NCBI RefSeq assembly: GCF_964355755.1
Contig: NC_092670.1
Location: forward strand, 36,319,795-36,383,794
Length of the DNA stretch: 64,000 nucleotides
Reading direction: 5' to 3'
DNA from: Antedon mediterranea
Lineage: Eukaryota; Echinodermata; Crinoidea; Comatulida; Antedonidae
Every line of letters starts with the position of its first letter. The first letter of the stretch is position 1. The translations under genes and the position numbers were made by a program. The notes beneath the pieces are model-generated. The model was not told the origin of the DNA. It was given only the letters and a program-made list of their open reading frames with translations, and did no database searches. Of the stretch, positions 1 through 13,146 are shown piece after piece.

Positions 1-721
1 CACACTCCACCGATAGCAAAACCCGTAAATATAAAAAGTAGAATATTAAAGATGAATATATAAAAAAAATAATAATAATTCTTAAACAATTTTTTGTTGA
101 ATATGCCATTTTAATGTCACCTAATAGTTTATCACTTTGACTAAAAATTGGATCGAAAAAAAATGTATGTACCTAAAAAAATGTAATTTAAAGCAAAACA
201 TTGTCAAATTGGCTACCAGCCAATGTTGAGTTTTTGGTTGAATTTAACCATTTATTTTTTTCATTTTATAAGTGAAAACATATTTTTTTCCGTTTTTATT
301 TCTACGAAAGCGATTAACTTTATTAAAACTACAAAAAAATCTATTCAAATTATGATTTTATTAATCTTCATTTTTCATGTTTTTGGAGGACAATTAAACA
401 AACGCCGATTTGTCAACACCGTGCGTATCGTGGACCAATATCCTAATTATAAGCTATTCGATACAATAATACAACCAGACGACAAACAAAACCAAGTTAT
501 TAATAAATTTAGAAAATGATCTGTGAAAATAATTACATTGTTCAGGACATTCATAACGTATTGTTAAAATTAACCCCGAACAACTACTGGTGGCAAGGCG
601 TGTATATCGTGTTACCAAGCAATCAATAGACGGGCACGTACAAAGAGAATATGGTGTAGATGAGCCATGCGAAAATCAAGTGCGTGGTATATGCGCCTAT
701 TTGCCTTAAGTTCATCCGTAA
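1..721. other. Intergenic, no gene seen
   Basis: AT-rich sequence with homopolymer runs. A 98-codon open frame at 223-519 has no recognisable motif and the low-complexity composition of chance ORFs, so it is not called as a gene. Confidence 0.5.
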
Positions 722-1032
722 AGATTGGTTCCCACTAGGACGTAACGCAACGACGCAAGCGCGACGTAAAGCTTGGTTCCCACTAGGACGCAACGCAAGA
801 ACGTAAGTTGCCAGGCAAGTGAATTGACCAATCAAAATCGAGGATTATTTCAACTGTTGCTTGTGATTGGTCAGTTCATTTGCATTGCGTCTTACGTTCT
901 TGCGTTGCGTTCTAGTGGGAACCACGCTTTAGCAATTTACCAATCACAGCAATGGATTATCCGAATTTTTGCTTGTGATTGGTCAACTCGCTTGCGTCCT
1001 TGCGTTGCGTCCTAGTGGGAACCAAGCTTAAG
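722..1032. mobile_element. MITE family 1 (GGTTCCCACTAG ends), composite copy
   Basis: Palindromic repeat. One end reads AAGCTTGGTTCCCACTAG and the other CTAGTGGGAACCAAGCTT. The interior holds inverted TTGACCAATC / GATTGGTCAA blocks and degenerate CGCAACGCAAGGACGTAA units. Three termini occur here (about 727, 775 and 1010) plus an inner one near 912, so this is a nested or compound copy. No coding capacity; the small open frames across it are repeat artefacts. Confidence 0.8.
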
Positions 1033-1231
1033 GTACACTCATCGTTATAATCAATGACAAAATTACCTATCGGTACTATAGTACCTCTATTCCTTCGACG
1101 ATTTATAATTAACATAACCTTTCGTTCCTACCTAATAACGCCCAGGTGCGTAGGCATAATATGTTCCACGGATTAGCACTGCATAGCTTATGGTGTGGGT
1201 GGACGGGCTTTGGCACGTTATGATACGCTGG

Positions 1232-1351
1232 CAGTGGCGTAACACAGAGGCCTGGCCCCTGGTTTAGGAACCATACTGCTCAGGAGCCCCATAAGCTCCT
1301 GAGCAGCCTCTGGTTTAGCCAGTGAGCGCTCATATAGCCGTTACGCCACTG
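1232..1351. mobile_element. hAT-type MITE with perfect 8-bp target duplication
   Basis: A 120-bp element with inverted ends CAGTGGCGTAAC. It is flanked on both sides by TACGCTGG (1224-1231 and 1352-1359), a perfect 8-bp target-site duplication as made by hAT transposases. The interior has an inverted GCTCAGGAG / CTCCTGAGC hairpin. A second member lies at 20726-20918. Confidence 0.88.
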
Positions 1352-1756
1352 TACGCTGGCTTACACACTAACAGTTAGTGTGTCCACACAGTTGCATTAT
1401 AATGTTTGAATTGTGTGATTGACGCAACAAGACTGAGAAAATATTTTATTTGTCTGGAACCAACTTTTACAATTCTAGTAGTTTCCAAATTCACGTTCAA
1501 TCGTATATTTTGAATAGATCCCTTACCGGCCGAACTTTTAAGTGTATTGATTTTTGGTCTGTCAGTAATTTCCGCTATTTGATTATCTCTTCAATTTGCA
1601 TTAGAACGAATTTCTAACAAATTAATGATAAGTATTAAAGTGCTGTCCAAATTTGATTTGTAAACGTAAAAGTAATTGCTTGGGAAGGGGAAAAGAGTGC
1701 CATATAAATGTCTTCTTAATTCGTTAATCTTGGGTTCAAATGAAATAACTAAAGAT

Positions 1757-1884
1757 ATGTCTACAGTATCAAACTAGTTTAACAAAGAAGTATGTTTCCA
1801 AAAATGGTAGTGATATGACGTCATCGTGTCCATATATAGGCACATCACATTGTTGTCACATATAGTTTGATAGTGTGATAGCTT
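1757..1884. mobile_element. MITE family 2 (GTCTACACTATCAAAC ends)
   Basis: Degenerate copy of a palindromic MITE found about a dozen times in the window. The consensus begins AGCTCTGTCTACACTATCAA and ends with its complement. Inside are the paired words GATGTGCCCA and TGGGCACATC and a central ATGATGTCAT-like block. Confidence 0.75.
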
Positions 1885-2036
1885 ACTAGATTCGTGAACC
1901 ATAAACCGTTGGTGAACTGTTTTTTAGTTGCCTCAATAGAGTGAGTCAAGAGACCTAGTCTAGTAGACTACCATCAGTGTGTTCTCGCTGAATGATTAGG
2001 CCTACATGGTTAAAGGCAGGTTTTAAATCTAGTAGG

Positions 2037-2215
2037 ACTACACGATTGTAGGCCTACACGACTGTAGAACTACACGATTGTAGGCCTACACGACTGTAGA
2101 ACTACACGATTGTAGGCCTACACGACTGTAGAACTACACGATTGTAGGCCTACACGACTGTAGAACTACACGATTGTAGGCCTACACGACTGTAGAACTA
2201 CACGATTGTAGGCCT
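2037..2215. repeat. 32-bp minisatellite
   Basis: About 5.5 near-perfect tandem copies of a 32-bp unit built from ACACGATTGTAGGCCTAC followed by ACGACTGTAGAACT. Each unit contains the palindrome TGTAGGCCTACA, so the array is made of serial small hairpins. The copies are almost identical, which suggests recent expansion. Confidence 0.93.
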
Positions 2216-3270
2216 AATATAAACCAGTTGGCCACAGAAATGCTTAATAACCATAAACATGCTAAAATGCAAAATATTATTAAACAAAAGGTCAAAACTG
2301 AAAGTTGCAATTTAAATAGTCAAGTAAATTTTTCTTAGATTTTTGACAATTATTACAATACTGTCTTATTCGTAGAAATACTTGGTTTTGTATTGGATTT
2401 TTAATTAAACTCTGTGTGGACGAGGTCATCCATGTCTGACGTTACGGTAATAATCTTCACGCATTTATGACGTCATTGAGAATCACAGTCTCCAAAAATG
2501 CAATGAGAAATTGAAGAATGTACTCAATTGAGGTTTAGAATATTAAAAGTAAACAATAACGTAATATACAATTGTTTTCACGCTGCTGCTTTAGCCCGCT
2601 ACGTCCCATTAGGACTACTCAATCAGAAGCTAAAGCAAGCAGCAGTTATAGTTCTAAGGACAGACAGTTTTGTGAAAATGGAAACTCCACTATGATTATT
2701 GATTTCAGCTGCTACAGTAGACCCAAAAAACGTAATAGGATACTTCACAATTGAAATATCTAGGGTGATGAAGTGACCCCCAGATTTGACCTTAGCAATA
2801 AAATTGAGTATTCACTTCTGTAACAAAAAAATAATATTTATTCACATATAAAAAAAGAAAAGAAACCCAAAAACCATTGTCTGACAGACAATTTAAGTAT
2901 TTGTTGCTTTAAATTACATTTAAATGACACATTCAAAAACAGTTGAAATAAAAAATATTTTTCAATAAGCGAGCAGCGTTTTTTGTAAGAAATATTTCTT
3001 GTTATTTATAGAATGTGTATTAATCAGTTGTGTTGTCCGGTTTCTGTATAATTAACGCATGTTAAAAATACCTACGTTTACGATGTTTGTCCGCTGTCAA
3101 TATTAGCTTATGTTTGGTAATTAATGTTTGTCCGTTGTTAAGATAATTATTATGAATATTGTTTACATTATTTAATTATAACACTATCCAAGTATTGTTC
3201 AAAACATCTGATCAACGTTATTAAACGTAAACAAAAAAGTACAGTAAAATGTCTGATTACGAGTTTCCAG
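2216..3270. other. Intergenic, no gene seen
   Basis: AT-rich DNA without a recognisable gene or repeat. A 60-codon open frame at 2572-2754 has no family features and is not called. Confidence 0.45.
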
Positions 3271-3845
3271 AAAGCTTGGTTCCCACTAGAGACGCAACGC
3301 AGGGACGTAAGCGCAACGCTAGTGAGTTGACCAATCGTAAAGCTTGGTTCCCACTAGAGACGCAACGCAGGGACGTAAGCGCAACGCTAGTGAGTTGACC
3401 AATCGTAAAGCTTGGTTCCCACTAGAGACGCAACGCAGGGACGTAAGCGCAACGCTAGTGAGTTGACCAATCGTAAAGCTTGGTTCTCACTAGAGACGCA
3501 ACGCAGGGACGTAACGCAACGTAAGTTATTTGACCAATCACAATCGATGGATTATTCGAACAGCCGCTTGTCGTTGGTCAACTCGCTTGCGTTGCGTCTA
3601 CGTGCTTGCGTTGTGTGAACCTAGCTTAAATGAGTTGACCAATAACAATCGATGGATTATTCGAACAGCCGCTTGTCGTTGGCCAACTCGCTTGCGTTGC
3701 GTCTACGTGCTTGCGTTGTGTCTCTAGTGTGAACCAAGCTTAAATTAGTTGACCAATCATAAGCGAAAGTCAGAATTATCCATCGCGTCGTGAATGGTCA
3801 AAATATTTGCGGTGCGCTTAAGTCCTTGTGTGGGAATCAAGCTTA
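3271..3845. mobile_element. MITE family 1, tandemly amplified half-element
   Basis: Four left ends (AAAGCTTGGTTCCCACTAGA) start at 3271, 3339, 3407 and 3475, an exact 68-bp period. They are followed by two inverted right halves around 3600 and 3725 and a last partial one near 3830. The 68-bp units are nearly identical, so a half MITE has been amplified as a satellite seed. Non-coding. Confidence 0.85.
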
Positions 3846-4730
3846 ATGTGTGGGAAGATGGCACGGTTTTATTATCACCTGACATTTAATTTAATACAGT
3901 ATTATTGTTTATACAGAAAATAATAATTTCCTTCTTTTCGTATTTATAAGTATTAGGCTTCATTGTAAAAATCTACTAGGATTTATATACAATTTATATT
4001 TTAATTATCATAATTAGTTATTCGTAACCTTTAAGATATTGGCTAACAGAAGTACGGTACGGTCGATAGGCCCATTATTATCATCTGACATTTCATTTAA
4101 TACCGTGTTATTGTTTATGCAGAAAATAGTAATTTCCTATTTGTAATACTATTAGGCATATTGTATAAATAAATAATCAATTTTTATTTTTCTCATTAAA
4201 TTAGTTATCCGTCCTTTAGGATATGGCTTTCAGTAGACCTTCGCTAGTTAATTAAATTGTTTGATAATATTATTATTATTATCATCATCATTATTATTAT
4301 TATGTTTTATTGTTATGTAGGACGTTCTCTTTTTTTTAATTTAGTAATCGGGATACAGCGTTCTTCTTCAACAGCTGTTTGATGCAGAATTATTGGATAG
4401 ATATTGCAAACTAACGTGTTCTTCTTTATTTTTGACATTTCAAATAATGCACAGGGTCATAAACTTATTTAAGACAATTTGCAATATCTAGTAAAATAAA
4501 TAATTGTCGTAATACATCGATACAATAAAAAACAGGTGTTTTGTAAAAATGTGAGCGGTTATGAACAAATTTAGTTTTACGGACTTATATATTGGTTAAT
4601 TAATTATGAAATAACATTTGCTTACTATCTAGAACACGGTGTAATGCGATCGTTAGTAAATTGAATTTGAAATTTGAGACTTTACGGGCAGATCATTGTT
4701 AATTATGTCATAAGAAGTATTGGTGACCTT
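3846..4730. other. Intergenic, no gene seen
   Basis: AT-rich. Two similar segments (about 3875-3930 and 4075-4135, sharing CTGACATTTAATTTAATAC-like text and GTTTATNCAGAAAATA) indicate a local duplication of roughly 200-bp spacing. A short ATT/ATC microsatellite lies at about 4268-4302. Confidence 0.4.
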
Positions 4731-4880
4731 AAGCTCTGTGTACACTATCAAACTAGTTTGACAAAAAAAAAGTGTGATGTGCCCAAATATGGTAGTGATA
4801 TGACCAAATGTAGTAGTAATATGACATCTTTATTGCCATATATGGGCACATTACATTTTTTGATAGTGTAGACAGAGCTA
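4731..4880. mobile_element. MITE family 2, full copy
   Basis: Both inverted ends are present (AAGCTCTGTGTACACTATCA at the left, its complement TGATAGTGTAGACAGAGCT at the right). The internal GATGTGCCCA and TGGGCACATT arms fit the family consensus. Confidence 0.85.
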
Positions 4881-5881
4881 ACTTTAATAGCCCATTTCAT
4901 AGTTGACCTAGAAAGATTTCACGTATCATCAATGAATAATATACAAGTTCACTGCTTTTTAAATCCAGACCGTATTATGGACATGATTTACTATAGGCCC
5001 ACGTAGACCTAGACCCAAGGCGGATTTAGTGTTAGGCCTACACTACAGGAACACCCGGTTCTGCAGTAGAACCACTGCGGACACCTAAGGGGTGGTGGTG
5101 TGTTGGGGTTGGTCGTAGTGTTGAAAAATATATTGTCATTTGTCCAATTTTCAGGTATCCCTGAGGTTTCCTCGAATAGGGATGGCTTCTCTATACGTAT
5201 AAGTCGTTTTTATTATACGAAGTACAAATTAATATCAATAATCATATTCGTTCTCAAGTGACGCATGGTTGTATACTGTACGACACTATCGCCGCGTTAA
5301 ATATTGATCGACACCAAGGCCTAGCGATCGATTTTTCTCCGTCTACGCTGTCTCACACACGCTTCAATGCCACTATTTCCCTTTGTATTGATTGGCCTAC
5401 GACTACAGTGATTTAGCGAATCTTTTACCTTTAGAACCTGATTATAAAGACAAACCTGACCATCATAAACGATGAAAACGAACAATCGACAATGATAATT
5501 CAACTTTCGCTTTAAATCAGTTCGATTTAGCTTAAACACCTTTTGGTCACAAAAAAATGGCTTATTTGGAACCGAGCATTATAGTATAAACAATAAGGAT
5601 GTTGATCGAGAAGTCACGGACACTACCATAAATACATTACCGAGAATCGGTTGACCATAATGTAGTTCTACTACGAATTCATACTTTCAATAATACAATT
5701 ATGAATAATTATTACATAATTATTATTTAGATTCAAGAAGATTATATAGATCAATCAATAAGCAGGTTTACCGAGAAAACCAAAACAACCGATCTGTTAA
5801 AGATTATGCGAAGCGCATAAAATTGAAACTCCCACGCAATGCCTGCTGTAACAAATAATTAAAATATAATTTATGAATTTT
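4881..5881. other. Intergenic, no gene seen
   Basis: No gene or named repeat recognised. A 72-codon minus-strand open frame (5321-5539) has no supporting features. Confidence 0.4.
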
Positions 5882-6008
5882 CAACGCAAGGACGTAGTTG
5901 CAACGCAAGCGAGTTGACCAATGACAAGCGACAGTTCGAATAATCCATCGCTTGTGATTGGTCAAATCACTTAATTTGCGCTTACTTCCTAGTGGGAACC
6001 AAGCTTTA
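5882..6008. mobile_element. MITE family 1, one end missing
   Basis: Right inverted end CTAGTGGGAACCAAGCTTTA is intact. The left end is lost, starting within the CAACGCAAGGACG block. The internal TTGACCAATGACAAGCG / CGCTTGTGATTGGTCAA hairpin is clear. Confidence 0.78.
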
Positions 6009-6087
6009 TGCTCTAAAATTAAATAGATCATTAACACGTGGTAGGTTCAAACGTCATGATTAGTGACTACAGCTAGCTCTTAACATT

Positions 6088-6267
6088 AAAGCTTGGTTCC
6101 CACTAGAACGTAACGCAAGGACGTAAACGCAACACAAGCGTTTTAACCAATGACAAGCGAAGTTACAGTTAGCAATCACAAGCGAATAAGCCATCGCTTG
6201 TGATTGGTCAATTCACTTGCGTTGCGTTACGTCCTTGTGTTGCGTCGCTAGTGGGAACCACGCTTTA
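6088..6267. mobile_element. MITE family 1, full copy
   Basis: Starts AAAGCTTGGTTCCCACTAGA and ends CTAGTGGGAACCACGCTTTA. It is about 180 bp, flanked by TTA/TA-rich sequence, and non-coding. Confidence 0.85.
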
Positions 6268-6519
6268 CAGTCATTAAAACCACAGTATGTGTTCCATAAA
6301 CATATGTTGTCAAGACGAATAGAATAATATAAAGCACACGAACAGGCCTGGATGTAATACAAAACATGTATATATTTGTACCATCAACAACATGCTATGG
6401 GTTTCTCAATACCACGAGGCATATGATTTCTTTTCTTGATAACAATATTGACGATCCAATTCAAATGGAAATGAACTATGTTTTTTTATGGCAGCCTGAT
6501 AATGTTGTCAACACGACAA

Positions 6520-7143
6520 CAAGGATGATGATGACGATGACGAAGATCATGATGATGTTGATGATGATCATGATGTTGATAGTACAGTTTTTAGAGCTAC
6601 CCTTGTAAAATAAAGTTAAATCAATAAATAATAAATAAATGATGATGTTGATGATATGTTGATGATGATGTTGATGATATGTTGGTGGTGATGAATTTGA
6701 TGATGTTGACCATGATATGTTGATGATGTTGATGAAGATATGTTGATGATGATATGTTAATGATGTTGACAATATGTTGATGATGTTGATCATGATAAAA
6801 TGTTGTTGATGATAACTTGATGATGATGTTGACATATGTTGATGGTGATATAGTGATGATGATGTTGATGATGTTGACCATGATATGTTGATAATGATGA
6901 TGATGTTGATGATGACGATGATGATGTTGACCATGATATGTTGATAATGATGATGTTGACCATGATATGTTGATAATGATGATGTTGACCATGATATGTT
7001 GATAATGATGATGTTGACCATGATATGTTGATAATGGTGATGTTGACCATGATATGTTGATAATGATGATGTTGACCATATGTTGATGTTGATATGTTGA
7101 TAATGATGATGTTGACCATGATATGTTGATGTTGATATGTTGA
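6520..7143. repeat. GATGTT-rich tandem array with 29-bp higher-order unit
   Basis: Irregular GATGATGTT/GATGATATG repeats on the left sharpen to a regular 29-bp unit (GACCATGATATGTTGATAAT plus GATGATGTT) with copies starting near 6961, 6990 and 7019. Overlapping 100-180-codon minus-strand frames rich in His, Ile and Ser come from the triplet repeat and are not genes. Confidence 0.92.
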
Positions 7144-8670
7144 TTGGCCGATTATGACATTATAAAATATACGGATTCAGGAGAGCCGAGCAGAATCCGG
7201 CCCCGTTTTGAAAATTGGGGGAAATTGGGTGAAAAGGGAGGCAAAGGGAATTCTGTATTCTCCCATGCCATGTATGCATATAACGAAGTAGAAATTATAT
7301 CACGAAAAAGATGATTATGACGGCAGCAGTTTGCTGACGAATGACACCAATACGGCGATCATAATGTTATGAAGTTTATACCGTATATTCACCATAGATA
7401 CAATTTAATATTTAAACCTTATACACACTTGAGACGCGATGACTGAGCGACAAATTATGTTAAACAAGTAATAAAAAAACACACACACAACAACGATCGA
7501 TTTCTTGTCGACGCATGTCCTTTCAATGTATTTATTCACAAGAGAAAGAAACTGAATACACACAACGGTTGGTGAAACATTGGATATCAAAACACTTCAA
7601 ATTGAATGGAGAACTGGACCGGCAATCTAACATTTCAATTTTTTTTTACAACATACTGTTCACCATAATAATTTATTTAATACATATTAATTCGTTGGAA
7701 TCTAATGGTTGTCACGTTACACATTGTAGCAACGATGCAGGGTATTTTATCCAATATAGATTATGTACAGCCTTGCTTATTATTAATATAATTTTCTATC
7801 TACAATGTTGTTTTATTACATATTATGCTTACACACATTTTTCTTCCAGTTCACACTAACGACACACCCCACCCCTTCCCAAAAATAATGCCACACCCAC
7901 CACACTGGTTTTCTTGACACTTTGAAAGTATTACCTCTAACGCCTCCTGTTATATCCCAGTAATTGGAATGTACACAACCAACATAATCTCATTCAAAAC
8001 AAACGAGTGATTTCATACTCAAAATTGTAGTCATCCGAAATTTGGGTAGAGAATCAACGTTAAACTTATTTCTTATATCTAAGTACAGATAGCCATTATT
8101 TAATTATCAAAATAATATCCGACAAACAAAAATACATGACTGCACGGTATGCCAATTTACCATTGGTAAGTGAGTTGAAGTCATTTACGTGACGCCGCCA
8201 CAAGTAGATATTTTGCAATACGCTATAATTAAACGGTTTTTAATGCGTACGGTACTTCATAACATCGTGCAGAATCATAAAGATTTACATTCATTCAATT
8301 TAATGTAAAGCCTTAAAATGACCTTTGATATTTTCCGATTCATTTTTTTAACAGTGTCTTAATAGCTAAGCCCATAACCGTACGTCATATACCTTTCATA
8401 ATGTAGTCACACACAATTGTACACATGTGTTTTTGACTATTATTAGACAAGACACAAATTAAGTACAGTTGCATTAAACAAGCACAACGTGCGGAATATT
8501 TCGCTGCACTTGACGTTAAACGTCCAATTGTTGTTATTGAGAACTATTATGAATTGGCAGTGCTTTATAAACTATACAAACTCGATGTGTGTTTGAATAT
8601 TAGGGAAGAAAATGATTAATATTGCAACACCCCTTATAAATTATGGATCATAAAGAATATCATAAACTTT
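7144..8670. other. Intergenic, no gene seen
   Basis: No family recognised. A 114-codon plus frame (7515-7859) and a 61-codon minus frame overlap each other; neither has motifs, a credible start context or splice support. Confidence 0.4.
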
Positions 8671-9022
8671 TCCACACATTTAGCTTTTAAACACGTAGTT
8701 ACATGTTTAGCGTGTTTAAAATCTAAACGTGTTTATTTAACATGTTTAACTCGTTTAGCAGTCAACGTGTCACTATTATGTTCAGTCAACATGTTTAGAT
8801 ACGTGTTTAGCATTGCGTGCATATGATTTTACTGTGGCGGAAAAAAAGCTCGACACATGAGCTCCACACATGGCAAATTAAACACGTTTAAAACCTAAGC
8901 ATGTCTTTGATCCACATGTTTAACACTCAACACGTCACTGATGTGTTGAGTTGGATACAGACTACATGTTTAGAGTGTATTTAGAAACCAAACATGTTTA
9001 TATCTAAGACTAAATGTGTGGA
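8671..9022. mobile_element. TIR element with reiterated TGTTTA subterminal motifs
   Basis: A perfect 13-bp inverted pair, TCCACACATTTAG at 8671-8683 and its complement at 9010-9022, bounds 352 bp. It extends with one mismatch to CTTT(G)TCCACACATTTAG. The interior carries a dozen or so ACRTGTTTA-type words in both orientations, mostly toward the ends, like subterminal transposase-binding repeats. No open frame is inside. No clear target duplication was found, so the superfamily is undetermined. Confidence 0.65.
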
Positions 9023-12000
9023 CAAAGCTGTTTAAGATCTAAACACTATTATACAGTGTATAGTGTTTTAGACATTATACACGGTAACATTATATGACAT
9101 CACAGTCACACCTTACTTTATAAGCATAACTATTGATCGAATAAGACAAGTCAACGATATTAATTTACTTACGTAAAAGAACCAATGTGCGAGTCAGTAT
9201 TTTAATGTTAATCATAATATTCAGCGTTAAATTGGATCTATAGTAAATCAATATTCAATTTTTTAAATCTCCGGTTCATTTATTATTCGCACAGTTTATA
9301 AAACCACCATTATAATTTTTATATATGTACATGTTAAATAAAATGATATTTATCTTCTAAAACCTTCTCTGTTATAAAATACGTTATAGTGCAAAATGTC
9401 CAAATTATGGATGGAGCGGAGATTTAATATTTCTAATGTTGATGAGTATATTACAATATGGATCATAAAAACAGACAAATCGGACGTGCCCAAACCGTTA
9501 GTTGCGGGTAAGCGGTCATAGGAACCAGAGATGCACAGAGTAACGTTTTTCATACGAAAGATCATTCAGGAATTACCGAACTTTGTAGAAACCATTAGAA
9601 TAATCAGCATATTATTAAACTACAATTAATCGTTTGTGCATAGTAAATTAGACGTGGAATTAACATACGTATTTTGGAAAACACACACGTACCGTAGTAC
9701 GTTATTACGCATGCGCATTGGTAAATTGTAATAATATTTAAATTTCAGACGTCATCGCAAATATTTTCAAGATCAGATATTTTTACATTAAGATGTTTAT
9801 AATCAGATAATCATTTACAAAGCTCATGAAAAAACACTATTTGAATAAAACTGATAAATAAATATAAATAAAACTGAGCACAGCGATCATGACAAATGTA
9901 CATGGTTTTAGCACAGAGGTCATGTATAAATACAATTTAATTACGTGGGTTTAAACATCAAGATTGTTTACGCTCAAAATAAAGGTCATTCATTGCACAA
10001 ACATGACGTTGATGTTAATTTACACACATGAGGTCACGCGTGCACATTATAATAATGACGTAGATGCGAACATTACGCGGTAAGGTTATAGTACATACAT
10101 AGGGCCTACGTAGCACCACTCGGATGTACAGTATTTTTGAAACCTGTAAATAAATTTATACCGTAGTAAATTTTGGAAGAATTTACAAATGCATTGGGCA
10201 TGTAGATGTATATTTTTCAAACTATACAAACATATTTGCATTAACCTTTTCCATCCAGGTCAGTCCATTGGGATTTCGCGGCAATCATTTTAACATAAAC
10301 AACGCAGGGTTATTTACTCATCTATTAATAATATTAAAATGTTATTTTATGAATATCAGTTATGTCATCGTTTAATTAGTAAAGGTATAGTTGCGATGAG
10401 GTGTGCCTACTTGGTTATCCCAACGTGAAGCGATGATACAGGAAGCAGGGATTATTATGCGTCGTGTGCGTTCCATACTGAAGCATTTAATAATTAAGAA
10501 GATAGAGTAAATTGAAAACTACAGCCAATTTAATTACGCTACATTTTCTTGGAGAACATGACGCTTAATAATTATGCCAAAACGTATCAGCTTCATTATA
10601 ATTCCGAGATTAAATAGTATTGCAGAAGCAGTTCATTAAAATGCACCAGTTAGAAATAAGTAATTAATATACTGTCATATTAATGTGAATTTCTTTGATA
10701 AATATATAACTATATTATATTTGCCCGTTACCGTATTGTATATTGCGCGTACTACGTATTTATACGCACACAGTGTACGTACAACAACGAAGCGAAATGG
10801 TGTGTCTCCGAAATACCTAAAGACATTTTACCATTCAAATTTAAATGAATATGAAGGAACGAGCAATCTTTAAACCTTTTCCAATATTATAAATAATAAT
10901 AGAGGAAAATGATTTAAACCAAAAGGTTTAAGCATGTTTCTTCAACGTAAGATGTTCAGATAATTTTATCCTGGTATATAATGATATTGTATGCAATGTT
11001 TTCAGTTATCTACAGTATGAACAATTTCTAGCAACGCTCTCGGTTAATACATTAGAGCATGCGCACTCAATGATGAATAAAATATGTGACCTTTAAAACT
11101 GTATTACAGAACAATCATATAAAACATAACTCAGAGAAATCACAATATCACAAGGTAACAGTAATAAAAAATTAAAAAATATGGTTATACAATTGGAATG
11201 ATATCCTTTTCGGTATTTTAAATACTACATTTTAAAAACAGAATTCCATAAAAAAAACACACGAATGGAATTGGAAAGGAAAGAATATACTTAGATATTG
11301 AAAATAAATTATTTTTAAAATATGCTTAATAAAAATCGTACACACAACTGCATAGAACTGACACACATTAATTTCATAAAATGCATTTACCATAATAAAT
11401 AATTATGAATTTACTTGCGCTTTTTACAACATAAATAATTTAAATAGAAAACAATTCTCTCGGAGACAATAAAACTTGCTATTATACTTATAATATTGGA
11501 TTATAGAATTTGTTATTACCTATTCGTGTTTTATTTAGTCGCTGTTCAGAAAATCAATATGGGTGTCCACAATATTTCCTAGTAGAAGCACGTTTAACAT
11601 CGAATAGTCGCCATTTTTATTTATCTAATTTAATGATTTCAGCCGAAAACCCGTTACAAAATTATATTTAAACAATTAAACAGTGGCATGTATAAACACG
11701 CAAATATACACGCTTTACGCACGTGGACAGAATGCGCTTAATATTCACTCCCGTTTAATGTACGTAATGACAAACCATTTCCGCTTAAAGCACGAAAATG
11801 ATGAGTCAATCAATTCGAGCGCGTACCACCATTAATGCGCGTAATGATTTCTTTTTTACGCCGGTAGTTACTTCCGCTTATTAAGGATGTGTAGTTTTTT
11901 CTTATTATTTGACAGACATGCGCAGTGAAAACACAGGAGATGGATTACTTTTCATCAACAGAGCCGTCTTAATTTAAATATCTGTTGCTAGGAGCAAAAT

Positions 12001-13140
12001 ACATTAAACACGATTATTGAGCCGTTTTATGAATATTTCTTTTCCCGCATGTCATTATTTCTATAAGTTTCTCAATTTATAATAGCATACACAATTTGGC
12101 GGTAAAAGTATTAAACCTATCTGATAATTCATATACCATATTCATATAAATTGGATTGTATTAAAAAATGCTAGCCTATGTTCTACGTTTTAATTGGATA
12201 AGATGGAGAGGCCTTAATAAAACACAATTCAACATTTCCCAGTTATAATAATACTCATTTACAAATTGCCATATTAACAACGTCGAATCCTTCTTCGTTG
12301 AAACGCATTAGCCTTTTAGAACGTCGCTGGTTATAGCTAAAAAGGATACGATATATTTATCCGCACTTTAATTTACTACACATCCACGAATACATAATTA
12401 GCTTTCTGTGTGTGAGCGTTTGTTTTCATGTAGCGAATCTTGGTAATTGGCGTTTCATAATGACGCGTTGGGGAGGATGTTGTAAAACTAGATATCTCTG
12501 CATTGCTTGATGATACTATTCGTCCAATGTATTGTTTTTATCTTCAAAAATAATTGGCTGTAAATAAAGTAATCTTCAATCCCCATGAGTATTATTTGAT
12601 ACTTTACTTTAGAAAAAATATTTTCTGATTTCCAATTTGCATCTTCGTTCATTAAGAAATCCAATCATACAAATTCCAGTAGTCCATATACGTATGTTAA
12701 TTAGTTACAGGGTAGGTAATTTACCACGTACTAAAACTATACATCACAATAACTGATGGTTTACGATAGTTTCTGAATATCTGTTTTTGAATTATTCATA
12801 AAACGGCTAGGCCCAATATTTTGCATCTGGACACCGTCTGCTTCTGTGTTCACCACGAGAATCATGTTTCAGCAGCGGGACAAATCAAACACAGCAGGAG
12901 CGTAATGTTGTCGGCATTTTCATCGTAGAACAATCATTTGAAAAGTGCCAATCTTGGTTTAGTGTGTTCACTTTTCAATATCAACGTTTACTATTACATT
13001 ATTCCTAAAGTATTTGTCAAAAAACTTGTTCATATATTCCTGTTGATTTACATTGACATAATTTCCATTCCTTGTTTTTGTTAAAGATGGTACCAAATTG
13101 GTACACTATACAATTGTTCATAAAACTATGTTTACAGATG
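9023..13140. other. Long AT-rich interval, no gene seen
   Basis: About 4.1 kb without a recognisable coding exon or named repeat. It lies downstream of the minus-strand CDK5 activator, so its right part may include that gene's 3' untranslated region. ORFs at 9350-9565 and 10685-10873 have no features. Confidence 0.4.
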
Positions 13141-13146
13141 TTTATT
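13141..13146 (-). promoter_or_regulatory. Candidate polyadenylation signal for the CDK5 activator
   Basis: AATAAA on the minus strand, about 175 nt past the stop codon. In DNA this AT-rich such hexamers are common, so this is only a candidate. Confidence 0.25.

Noticed and set aside
623-1015. Small frames such as MVPTRTQRKN and others near 3412, 5804 and 21611
   Set aside because: They lie entirely within copies of MITE family 1 and share peptide words only because the repeat does.
6476-7119. Overlapping minus-strand frames of 109-181 codons
   Set aside because: They are translations of the GATGTT/29-bp tandem repeat in all three frames, with His/Ile/Ser/Asn monotony and no non-repeat sequence.
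7515-7859. 114-codon plus frame as a possible membrane protein
   Set aside because: The hydrophobic stretches reflect T-rich DNA. There is no signal, motif or splice context, and an opposite-strand frame overlaps it.
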